A stretch of DNA of 5,863 nucleotides from Parvularculaceae bacterium UBA4496 (GCA_002388885.1 DGNI01000169.1:5099-10961), one strand, 5' to 3'. Positions 1-5,334 are shown, counted from the first letter of the stretch. Program-made: numbers and translations. The notes: a model not told the origin generated them from the sequence alone.

Positions 1-40
1 TTTCGGTGACCCGCTCCTGCCACGCTTTCAGCGCAATAGT

Positions 41-48
41 GGAGGAGG
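41..48 (+). promoter_or_regulatory. Ribosome binding site that fixes the start of the first gene
   Basis: A purine-rich run GGAGGAGG lies five bases before the ATG at 54; its left copy of GGAGG is eight bases away. This is a near-perfect Shine-Dalgarno sequence. It argues for the ATG at 54 over the in-frame GTG at 6, which has no visible ribosome binding site and would put 16 polar residues in front of a signal peptide. Confidence 0.75.
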
Positions 49-53
49 GACAG

Positions 54-338
54 ATGCGGACAATGATCGCAATCATCGCGTTTTCCCTGATTTTAGGGAC
101 GTCGCCAGCGGCAGCGAACGACCTCAAACACCTAACGCCGTACAACGCCGAACCGCGCGCTGTTGCAGCGCTTGTTTTGGCGAACAGACGCGTAGAAATG
201 CTCGCGGTAAGTCAGCGCGCCCGGGCGGATACTTTACTTCGCCGGGCGCATCTTGATGAGTGCCGCAACATGGCGAAAGTCATGCCCGGCTATCCGCAAC
301 CGGCGTTCTTTTCACTCGACTTTCGCGTCAAATTTTAA
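54..338 (+). CDS. Small secreted protein of unknown function (94 aa)
   Basis: I do not recognise this protein. Residues 1-21 look like a Sec signal peptide: a short basic start (MRT), a hydrophobic core (MIAIIAFSLILG) and an AAA-ND cleavage site near residue 21. The mature part is about 73 residues, basic and rich in Ala and Arg, with a predicted helical stretch (residues about 33-68) and one cysteine at 70. It ends in an aromatic segment (FFSLDFRVKF). There is no lipobox and no second membrane segment, so a periplasmic or exported location is likely. The start is chosen for the strong ribosome binding site at 41-48. Its TAA stop abuts the stop of the convergent serine hydrolase with no base between. 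Only 53 bases precede it here, so its promoter and any operon partner are out of view. A single cysteine makes an internal disulfide impossible. Confidence 0.7.
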   Translation: MRTMIAIIAFSLILGTSPAAANDLKHLTPYNAEPRAVAALVLANRRVEMLAVSQRARADTLLRRAHLDECRNMAKVMPGYPQPAFFSLDFRVKF

Positions 339-1466
339 TCAAAGGCTATCGTAAACCGCATTCAGCAGTCTCACCGCACGCGGATCACCAACAAGATGCG
401 GCGACATCTTGTTCATGATGTAAGCGGCGGTGAGGTTGTTGCGCGGATCGACGACAACACATGAACCGCCGAAACCGGCGTGACCATAAGCGCTTTCGTT
501 GGGACCGAAATGCCGGTTGATATTACGCATCAGTCCGGCCGACCAGGACAGGTGAAACGGCAACACCAGATCATCGCCGCGAATACGTTCTTTCAATGCC
601 TGGTCAATGACATCCGGGTCGACAAAAGGATCGCCCTCCCATTTTCCGCCATTGACAAAAGGATGGACGATGCGCGCAAGGGAAGGGGCGTCAGCATGCA
701 TGTTGGAGGCTGGAATTTCAGCGGCCATCCAGTCTTCATGAGCGACGCGCGCCGGCGCAGACCACTTCGACAAAAACGCCAGTTTCGTAAATTCGTTTAA
801 TTCGCCGAGATCCGGCGGTCGTGGCGGTTTTTGCATGAATGCCGCGCGCGCCATCTGATCGGGCCTCAGGCCGAAGAAGGTCTGCAGGTCAAAGTCCTGA
901 ACGAGCTGACCAGCTGTTTTTCCGGTCACGCGCCGTAGAAGTTCGCCGCTGATAAAGCCTACCGTTTGCGGGTGATATCCGTTCGCCGTGCCGGGCGCCC
1001 ACAGCGGGGCCATGGCGGCAAGTCTAGCCGTAATCGCATCCCAGTCGAGCCATGTTGCGGGCGGCATTTCAACGGGGATGCCGCAAAGGCCTGCCTGATG
1101 CGACAGCGCCTCGGCGATGGTGATGTTTTCCTTTCCGGCGGCGGCGAATTCCGGCCAGTATTCGGCGACCGGCGCATCATATTCAAGCCTTCCGTTTGAC
1201 GCCTCACGGGCGATCAGCAGCGATAACACCGCCTTGCCGCTGGAATAGATGCAGGCGAGCGTTGATTCATTCCACGGCGTTTCCCTCGCCCGATCCGAAT
1301 ATCCGCCGCGAATATCAACGACCAGCTCGTCGCCGATCATCACCGCGAAAGCAGCGCCAAGCTCCGAGCCTTCCTCAAAATTGGCGGCGAACGCCTCGCC
1401 AACTTCTGCAAAGTTACTCGACAGAAATCCGCTAGCGTTCGGAACGCGCGCGTCAGACCAGATCAT
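339..1466 (-). CDS. Serine hydrolase, class C beta-lactamase / family VIII esterase fold (375 aa)
   Basis: This is a penicillin-binding-protein-like serine hydrolase (COG1680 type). The SxxK motif is Ser75-Ser76-Gly77-Lys78 within IYSSGKAV; Ser75 should be the nucleophile and Lys78 the general base. The LSHQAGL block (121-127) matches the usual LLSHTSGL segment. Tyr164 in GYHP is in the place of the Tyr of the YxN motif, and the KTG box is replaced by His329-Ala-Gly331 in GHAGFGGS. This combination is typical of EstB-like esterases and LACTB-like proteins rather than true AmpC enzymes, so ester or amide hydrolysis is likelier than antibiotic resistance. There is no signal peptide, so it is probably cytoplasmic. 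The length fits the family. It starts 17 bases after the lipoprotein stop, without a clear Shine-Dalgarno sequence, so translation may be coupled to that gene. The substrate is unknown. Confidence 0.88.
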   Translation of the reverse strand: MIWSDARVPNASGFLSSNFAEVGEAFAANFEEGSELGAAFAVMIGDELVVDIRGGYSDRARETPWNESTLACIYSSGKAVLSLLIAREASNGRLEYDAPVAEYWPEFAAAGKENITIAEALSHQAGLCGIPVEMPPATWLDWDAITARLAAMAPLWAPGTANGYHPQTVGFISGELLRRVTGKTAGQLVQDFDLQTFFGLRPDQMARAAFMQKPPRPPDLGELNEFTKLAFLSKWSAPARVAHEDWMAAEIPASNMHADAPSLARIVHPFVNGGKWEGDPFVDPDVIDQALKERIRGDDLVLPFHLSWSAGLMRNINRHFGPNESAYGHAGFGGSCVVVDPRNNLTAAYIMNKMSPHLVGDPRAVRLLNAVYDSL

Positions 1467-1483
1467 CGAACATCATTCATTCG

Positions 1484-1789
1484 TTAGCGGAATGCACAGG
1501 CGACCGAAGCGCGCGCAATCGCGCCGGCCGCACGGGCGTTGTCAATGCTGAGGAGAGCATCAAGCCCCTCGCCCGGCGAAGACGCTTCATTGATATTGCC
1601 AATAAAGTCCGCGACATCCTGCAGATCGCTACGGTCAAGGCGGTCATCGAGTTCATTGCCCATGCATTCGGCCTTGTCCTCGGAAAGACCGAACTCGATA
1701 AGCCGGTTTTCAATGCGCTTGCGCGGCGAAACAGTGGCGCAGGACGCCAATGCAAGCGCTGCGGCCAGCAATATCAACTTTTTCAGCAT
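1484..1789 (-). CDS. Small lipoprotein of unknown function (101 aa)
   Basis: Residues 1-17 form a lipoprotein signal: MLKK, a hydrophobic core, and the lipobox Leu-Ala-Ser-Cys17. Cys17 would be lipidated, and the Ala that follows (no Asp at +2) suggests the outer membrane if Lol rules apply. The mature domain is about 84 residues, acidic and helical, with RIENRLIEFGLSEDKAECMG followed by a DDRLDRSDLQDVADFI stretch. Cys42 and Cys98 could form a disulfide in the periplasm. From memory, similar small proteins with a CMG...L.DRLS..QL pattern are common in alphaproteobacteria, with no known function. The start at 1789 is set by AAGGAG seven bases upstream; an upstream in-frame ATG at 1846 would bury the signal peptide. 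The gene lies between the isomerase (63-base gap) and the serine hydrolase (17-base gap), probably in one transcript. Confidence 0.8.
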   Translation of the reverse strand: MLKKLILLAAALALASCATVSPRKRIENRLIEFGLSEDKAECMGNELDDRLDRSDLQDVADFIGNINEASSPGEGLDALLSIDNARAAGAIARASVACAFR

Positions 1790-1796
1790 GAGTGTT

Positions 1797-1802
1797 CTCC
1801 TT
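1797..1802 (-). promoter_or_regulatory. Ribosome binding site of the small lipoprotein gene
   Basis: Read on the minus strand this is AAGGAG, seven bases before the ATG at 1789. It is a strong Shine-Dalgarno sequence and selects the start that puts the lipoprotein signal at the N terminus. Confidence 0.75.
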
Positions 1803-1852
1803 AGAATCCCGACTTCAACATAAGACGCTTGCGCGACCGCGTCCACGCAACC

Positions 1853-2491
1853 TTACGAGTGCTTAAGACCGAGCTTCTCAAGCCGCCAGACGAGCGAGTC
1901 GAGACGGTCCTGTCCGAAAAACGGCTCGCCATCCAGCACCATCAACGGCACGCCCCAGTGATACTCAAGCTGGGCGGCTTCGTTGGTTGCGATGAATTCC
2001 GATATTTTCTGCTGGTTTTCCTGCGCCCATCGGTCGAGCACATCGAGATCAAGCCCGGCGTCTTCGCAAATGCTTTTGAGCGCCTCGTCATCAGCCCATG
2101 GTTCTCCGGTCCAGATCCGGCCTGATGCAGACTTCGCGAACTCGATACCCTTACCTTTTTCTATAGCCGCAATAGCGAGCGCCATGATGCGGTTCATATT
2201 CGGCTGATCAGGCGCGACCTTGCCTGTCTCCATATCCATCACGATGGGATCGGGGCTCGGCAGCGCAAATGAAACGCCAAGACGTTCTGCTTCGCGCGGC
2301 ACGTCCCTCAAAAGATATGGCAGGAACTGCTTGCGTCCTTTTTCGAAAAAGTCGGGCTCGCGCATGGCGAGTGGGCGGACCGGGCGAAAATGCGTATCGA
2401 CGGCGTATTCTTGTGCGATCTCGCACAACCGTCCGATGGCGAGATATGAATAGGGGCTGCGAAACGACCAGTATATATCGAGCTTCGCCAT
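1853..2491 (-). CDS. 2-hydroxychromene-2-carboxylate isomerase-like protein, DsbA/GST-kappa fold (212 aa)
   Basis: This belongs to the HCCA isomerase family, a thioredoxin/DsbA-fold group related to kappa glutathione transferases. The N terminus DIYWSFRSPYSYLA (5-18) matches the family's active-site loop, with Ser12 in the place of the catalytic Ser that activates glutathione. The central helical insertion spans about residues 40-160, with the conserved NRIMALAI and WADDEALKSICEDAGLD stretches. The thioredoxin half resumes at GVPLMVLDGEPFFGQDRLD (180-198), where Pro182 is the cis-proline. Length is normal for the family. The known NahD enzymes isomerise 2-hydroxychromene-2-carboxylate in naphthalene breakdown, but no other aromatic-ring genes are here. 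A general glutathione-dependent isomerase or transferase role is therefore as likely. It is cytoplasmic (no signal peptide). The ATG follows an AAAGGG element by seven bases. It is the first gene of a leftward cluster and is divergent from aguB. Confidence 0.88.
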   Translation of the reverse strand: MAKLDIYWSFRSPYSYLAIGRLCEIAQEYAVDTHFRPVRPLAMREPDFFEKGRKQFLPYLLRDVPREAERLGVSFALPSPDPIVMDMETGKVAPDQPNMNRIMALAIAAIEKGKGIEFAKSASGRIWTGEPWADDEALKSICEDAGLDLDVLDRWAQENQQKISEFIATNEAAQLEYHWGVPLMVLDGEPFFGQDRLDSLVWRLEKLGLKHS

Positions 2492-2510
2492 AGCTTGACC
2501 CTTTCTCTAA

Positions 2511-2528
2511 TTTGTTCATTGAAACAAA
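2511..2528. promoter_or_regulatory. Candidate operator dyad between the isomerase gene and aguB
   Basis: TTTGTT and AACAAA form exact six-base inverted arms around six bases, and the centre contains TTCA-T-TGAA. It lies in the 84-base divergent region, 20 bases from the isomerase start. Its right arm overlaps the best -10 position I can place for the leftward promoter (TTGACG at 2546-2551, 17-base spacer). A TTGAAA at 2519-2524 could be the -35 of a rightward promoter. A dimeric repressor site controlling both genes is an inference from this geometry; no regulator gene is in the window. Confidence 0.35.
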
Positions 2529-2531
2529 GAC

Positions 2532-2556
2532 GGCGCGACGCTATGCGTCAAGCGCC
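2532..2556 (+). promoter_or_regulatory. Stem-loop just upstream of the aguB ribosome binding site
   Basis: Bases 2532-2536 (GGCGC) pair with 2552-2556 (GCGCC), and 2537-2541 (GACGC) pair with 2545-2549 (GCGTC). This gives ten base pairs, mostly G-C, interrupted only by an AA bulge at 2550-2551, with a three-base TAT loop. The stem ends five bases before the aguB Shine-Dalgarno sequence. If transcription starts upstream of 2532 it would fold in the leader RNA and could affect ribosome access or mRNA stability. If the -10 lies inside it, the same symmetry would instead be a DNA operator. No poly-T tract follows, so it is not a standard terminator. Confidence 0.45.
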
Positions 2557-2561
2557 AGATC

Positions 2562-2567
2562 AGGAGA
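2562..2567 (+). promoter_or_regulatory. Ribosome binding site that fixes the aguB start
   Basis: AGGAGA lies eight bases before the ATG at 2576. It supports that start over in-frame upstream codons: the ATG at 2543 has no Shine-Dalgarno sequence and sits in the loop of the 2532-2556 hairpin, and residues before MARTIRIAVLQ have no counterpart in the nitrilase fold. Confidence 0.75.
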
Positions 2568-2575
2568 TACGGCCT

Positions 2576-3427
2576 ATGGCCCGCACAATTCGCATCGCTG
2601 TCCTGCAAGCCGCCTTCGGCGAGGATATGGCCGCAAATATCGCGCATGTGGAGGCGCTGACGCGCGATGCCGCGAAAGACGGCGCTCGGGTGATATTGGC
2701 GCCGGAGCTTTTTCAGGGACCTTACTTCTGCAAGACAGAAGACACCGCGCACTTCACCACCGCTTATCCTTACAAGGAACATCCCGCGGTGACAGCGCTG
2801 GCGCCGCTTGCAAAAGAGCTTGGCGTCGTCTTGCCCATATCGATTTTCGAACGCGACGGGCAGGAATATTACAACAGCCTCGTCACCGTAGATGCTGACG
2901 GTTCCATTCTTGGGCTTTATCGCAAGAGCCACATCCCGGACGGCCCCGGCTATGAAGAGAAGTTTTATTTCCGGCCCGGCGACACCGGCTTCAAGGTCTG
3001 GGATACGAAGTTTGGGCGCATCGGCGTCGGCATCTGCTGGGATCAGTGGTTCCCGGAAGCAGCCCGAGCCATGATGCTCATGGGCGCGGAAGTTCTGTTC
3101 TATCCGACCGCAATCGGTTCGGAACCGGAAAATCCATCGCTTGACACGAGAGACCGGTGGCGGCGCGCCATGACCGGACACGCCGTATCCAATGTCGTTC
3201 CCGTCGCCGCGGCCAACCGGATCGGCGATGAAGACGGACAGATTTTTTACGGATCGTCCTTCATTGTCGACGACGGCGGCGATTTCCTCGCCGACATGTC
3301 GCGAACTGAAGAAGGTTTCGCCGCGGCGACCGTCGATCTCGAGTACCTTGCCGAACGCCGCGCCAGCTGGGGCTTTTTCAGAGACCGGCGGCCAGACCTT
3401 TATGGACGGCTCGCCGGCCGCAGCTAA
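2576..3427 (+). CDS. aguB: N-carbamoylputrescine amidase (283 aa)
   Basis: This is a nitrilase-superfamily amidase that hydrolyses N-carbamoylputrescine to putrescine, ammonia and CO2, the last step of the agmatine deiminase route to polyamines. The catalytic triad is visible: Glu44 in APELFQGPYF, Lys117 in LYRKSHIPDGPGYEEKF and Cys154 in GICWDQWFPE. A further family glutamate lies at 127-128. The segments FYPTAIGSEP, GHAVSNVVPVAAANRIG and FYGSSFIVD are characteristic of AguB rather than of beta-ureidopropionase or other nitrilases. The protein runs full length from the first beta strand (RTIRIAVLQ) to the C-terminal FFRDRRPDLYG and is of normal size. It is cytoplasmic; relatives form oligomers. 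It stands alone on the plus strand. Agmatine deiminase (AguA), often adjacent, is not within the window. Control may involve the dyad and stem-loop upstream. Its TAA stop overlaps the symporter stop by four bases. Confidence 0.92.
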   Translation: MARTIRIAVLQAAFGEDMAANIAHVEALTRDAAKDGARVILAPELFQGPYFCKTEDTAHFTTAYPYKEHPAVTALAPLAKELGVVLPISIFERDGQEYYNSLVTVDADGSILGLYRKSHIPDGPGYEEKFYFRPGDTGFKVWDTKFGRIGVGICWDQWFPEAARAMMLMGAEVLFYPTAIGSEPENPSLDTRDRWRRAMTGHAVSNVVPVAAANRIGDEDGQIFYGSSFIVDDGGDFLADMSRTEEGFAAATVDLEYLAERRASWGFFRDRRPDLYGRLAGRS

Positions 3428-3453
3428 TGCACCTCTTCGACGCTGCGCTTTTT
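3419..3453 (+). terminator. Possible intrinsic terminator of aguB, inside the convergent symporter gene
   Basis: CGCAGC (3419-3424), the last bases before the aguB TAA, pairs exactly with GCTGCG (3442-3447), and a run of five T follows after one C (3449-3453). The stem is six pairs and GC-rich, but the loop is long (17 bases), which weakens the call. It is the only terminator-like structure near the end of aguB and lies within the antisense C-terminal codons of the symporter. Confidence 0.35.
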
Positions 3454-4881
3454 CTCTAACAACGCCTGTTCCTTGGCCTCAAATTCCCAGGCTCTTCGAT
3501 CAATATCCAGATCAGCGTAGTCCTCAACATCAAAGACCGGGTCTATCCCGCGCTTTCGTTGCCGGTCAAAGTCGGCCATCACGCGCTTGCCGATGGGAAA
3601 CAGCAGGACCAGCGCGAAGAGATTGAACAACGCCAACAGCCCCATGCCGGCGTTGGCGAAGCCAAAAGCGCTCGCAAGATCGCGCGTCGATCCGAACAAC
3701 AAGAGGCCGAGCGTCACGACCTTGAAGATATTGAAGACGCGCTTGTCGTCATTGAAGAAAAAGTCGAGCGCCGTCTCACCGAGGAAATAATTGTACATGA
3801 TCGATGAGAAGACGAAGAGCAGCAACGCGACGGCGATAAAGTCATCCGCCCATGCGCCCACATGATCGCCAAGCGCCGCTTGAGTCAGTATCACGCCGTC
3901 CGTCGCAGGATCGGTATAGTCAACGCCGGACAGCAGGATGATTGACGCCGTCGCCGTACAGATTACGGCGGTGTCGATGAACACCGACAACGCCTGAACC
4001 ATGCCCTGATGCGCGGGATGCGGCACATAGGCGACAGCGGCGACATTCGGCGCCGAGCCCAGCCCCGCTTCATTGGAGAATAGCCCACGCTGGACGCCGA
4101 GCATGATGGCGCCGCCAATGCCGCCGGCCACGGCCTCATTAAAACCGAATGCGCTTGTGATGATCAGGTTGAAAACATCCGGCAAGTCAGCGACCCGCGT
4201 TATGATGACGAAAAGCGCGACCGCGATATAGCTGACCGCCATTACCGGCACGACAATTTCAACAACATTGGCGATCCGGCCGAGCCCGCCGAAAATCACA
4301 ATACCGGTCAGTACGGCAAGCGCTGCGCCCGTCGCGATCGGCGGCACGCCGAACGCGTCAGCAATTGATGTCGAAGCGGCGAAACTTTGCAGAATGTTGA
4401 AAGATATGCCGAAGGCGACAAGCAAGAGGACTGAATAAACGCCCGCCATGATTTTCGCGCCGCCGCCCATGCGTTTGCGAAGCCCATGGGTGATGTAAAA
4501 TGCGGGACCGCCGCGAAAATTTCCATCAGGCTCTAGCTGTTTATACAGCTGCGCAATCGTGCATTCAAAAAAGCTTGTCGCCATGCCGAGCAGGCCGACA
4601 ATCCACATCCAGAAAATTGCGCCCGGCCCGCCAAGCGTGATCGCCACAGCGACGCCGGCGATATTGCCGGCGCCGACGCGCCCCGCAATTGACAAGGCCA
4701 GCGCCTGAAACGAGGTGGGCTTGTCGCTTTCATGTTTGAAAGCCTGACCAAAAATCGAAAACATCCGGCCGAAAAACCGGAACTGAACGAAGCCAGAGCG
4801 AACCGTAAACCAGAGGCCGACCGGAATCAGTACGAAGATTAGAATTTTACCCCATAAGAGGTCGTTGAGCGCTGCGATCAT
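3424..4881 (-). CDS. Alanine/glycine:cation symporter, AGCS family (485 aa)
   Basis: This inner-membrane transporter takes up alanine, glycine or related small neutral amino acids with Na+ (or H+). The family signature GGPGAIFWMWIVGLLG is complete at 84-99, preceded by GRVGAGNIAGVAVAI (67-81), part of the conserved core of the fold. GVQRGLFSNEAGLGSAPN (262-279) and FIDTAVICTATASIILLSG (301-319) are further strong AGCS blocks. Hydrophobic segments are spread from residue 12 to about 430, consistent with about ten to eleven membrane helices of the LeuT-type fold. A charged cytoplasmic tail of about 50 residues (435-485) is rich in Asp, Glu, Lys and Arg. Length is usual for AlsT/DagA/GlyP proteins. 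The start at 4881 fits the family N terminus (a short amphipathic segment, then VGLWFTVRSGFVQFRFFG), although its Shine-Dalgarno sequence is weak. Which amino acid it prefers cannot be told from sequence. Confidence 0.93.
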   Translation of the reverse strand: MIAALNDLLWGKILIFVLIPVGLWFTVRSGFVQFRFFGRMFSIFGQAFKHESDKPTSFQALALSIAGRVGAGNIAGVAVAITLGGPGAIFWMWIVGLLGMATSFFECTIAQLYKQLEPDGNFRGGPAFYITHGLRKRMGGGAKIMAGVYSVLLLVAFGISFNILQSFAASTSIADAFGVPPIATGAALAVLTGIVIFGGLGRIANVVEIVVPVMAVSYIAVALFVIITRVADLPDVFNLIITSAFGFNEAVAGGIGGAIMLGVQRGLFSNEAGLGSAPNVAAVAYVPHPAHQGMVQALSVFIDTAVICTATASIILLSGVDYTDPATDGVILTQAALGDHVGAWADDFIAVALLLFVFSSIMYNYFLGETALDFFFNDDKRVFNIFKVVTLGLLLFGSTRDLASAFGFANAGMGLLALFNLFALVLLFPIGKRVMADFDRQRKRGIDPVFDVEDYADLDIDRRAWEFEAKEQALLEKKRSVEEVH

Positions 4882-5032
4882 TGATCTCGCTTTTCGTTGC
4901 TTGAAAGTATGGGCGGGAGCCTTGACCCTAAAACAAGCGACCGAAAATGTCGAATTGATACGCGAAAACCGCGCAATGCAAGCATTTACACGCGCTCAAC
5001 AGAGACCGTAATTGTCAATTCGATTGGAGGGT
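4882..5032 (-). promoter_or_regulatory. Upstream region of the symporter gene with two short palindromes
   Basis: This 151-base gap has no coding potential. Two perfect small palindromes stand out: AATGC-AA-GCATT at 4975-4986 and AATTG-T-CAATT at 5010-5020, with centres about 35 bases apart. The second contains TTGACA on the minus strand (5014-5019), but I find no convincing -10 at 16-18 bases. A weak CGCG-GTTTT-CGCG hairpin lies between them and the gene. The symporter probably has its own promoter here, and the palindromes could be regulator sites; both statements are inference. Confidence 0.3.
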
Positions 5033-5245
5033 TCAGTCTTTTTTGACGAAAGTCACGGCGAACAGCGGCTCGCCATCGAACATATCCTTTGGCGCGTCCA
5101 TGCCTTCAATCATTTTGAAATTGCGCGGCGTGATCGACCCTTCCATGCGATAGCCTTTCTCAGCCATCTTGCCGCGATGAAACTCGAGTGCAGCAGCCGT
5201 AAATTCGCGGGCGAGAATGGTGATGCGTTCCGGATCGTTCGACAT
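5033..5245 (-). CDS. Small protein of unknown function next to nrdB (70 aa)
   Basis: I do not recognise a named family. The product is a small, soluble, charged protein without signal peptide, membrane segment or cysteine. The N-terminal half (ERITILAREFTAAALEFHRGKMAEKGYRMEG) is predicted to be helical. The C-terminal half (SITPRNFKMIEG, then LFAVTFVKKD) looks like beta strands around a DAPKDMFDGEP loop, so a compact alpha/beta domain is plausible. The ATG at 5245 has AAGGG nine bases upstream on the minus strand. I prefer this frame to the overlapping 85-codon plus-strand frame because its start is supported and its composition is that of a soluble protein. It lies 140 bases after nrdB and 151 bases before the symporter, all leftward, so it could be a separate transcript. 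Whether it relates to nucleotide metabolism is unknown. Confidence 0.65.
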   Translation of the reverse strand: MSNDPERITILAREFTAAALEFHRGKMAEKGYRMEGSITPRNFKMIEGMDAPKDMFDGEPLFAVTFVKKD

Positions 5246-5263
5246 GAATTAAGGCCCTTGGTC

Positions 5264-5292
5264 ACATAAGTTTGACGAGAATATGAAGACAA
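5264..5292 (-). promoter_or_regulatory. Weak promoter-like pair upstream of the 70-residue protein
   Basis: On the minus strand TTGTCT (5287-5292) and TTATGT (5264-5269) are separated by exactly 17 bases. Against it, a start about seven bases downstream would leave a leader of only about a dozen bases, with the AAGGG element at its very beginning, and the -35 overlaps a hairpin. It is only a candidate. Confidence 0.2.
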
Positions 5293-5306
5293 GCGCGCGG
5301 CTTGTC
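5288..5306. repeat. Perfect 7-bp inverted repeat between nrdB and the small gene
   Basis: GACAAGC (5288-5294) and GCTTGTC (5300-5306) are exact inverted copies around five bases (GCGCG). In the leftward transcript this would be a small GC-containing hairpin 80 bases past the nrdB stop, followed by a mixed T-containing stretch (TTCATATTCTC) rather than a clean T run. It might contribute to nrdB transcript termination or be a protein-binding dyad. Confidence 0.35.
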
Positions 5307-5310
5307 CACA
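5302..5310 (+). promoter_or_regulatory. DnaA-box-like nonamer
   Basis: TTGTCCACA differs from the DnaA box TTATCCACA at one position. It overlaps the right arm of the 7-bp inverted repeat at 5288-5306. A single such nonamer is expected by chance quite often, and it lies after nrdB rather than before it, so I give it little weight. Confidence 0.15.
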
Positions 5311-5334
5311 CTTGTGCGCCGGGGAAATCCGCCT

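Noticed and set aside
480..800. 106-codon plus-strand frame inside the serine hydrolase gene
   Set aside because: It is antisense to a gene with clear motifs, has no ribosome binding site, and its product is a low-complexity basic sequence like no known domain.
2208..2519. 103-codon minus-strand frame overlapping the isomerase start
   Set aside because: It lies out of frame within the isomerase gene and its Arg-rich product looks like a frame shadow.
2495..2523. TTGACC-17-ATTGAA as the aguB promoter
   Set aside because: The -35 is fair but the -10 is poor and the pair overlaps the isomerase ribosome binding site; the TTGAAA at 2519 with TATGCG at 2542 is an equally weak alternative, so I call neither as a feature.
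2516..3181. 221-codon minus-strand frame opposite aguB
   Set aside because: Long, but a shadow of the GC-rich aguB codons; the plus strand encodes a full nitrilase with intact triad and the shadow has no recognisable domain.
3385..3421. Inverted repeats CCGGCG/CGCCGG and GCGGCC/GGCCGC near the end of aguB as a terminator for the symporter
   Set aside because: On the minus strand no T run follows, and the repeats lie in conserved-length coding sequence of a GC-rich gene where such matches arise easily.
5012..5269. 85-codon plus-strand frame opposite the small gene after nrdB
   Set aside because: Upstream GGAGGG exists (5026-5031) but lies after the frame's start codon, and the minus-strand frame has the better start and composition. 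Some doubt remains.
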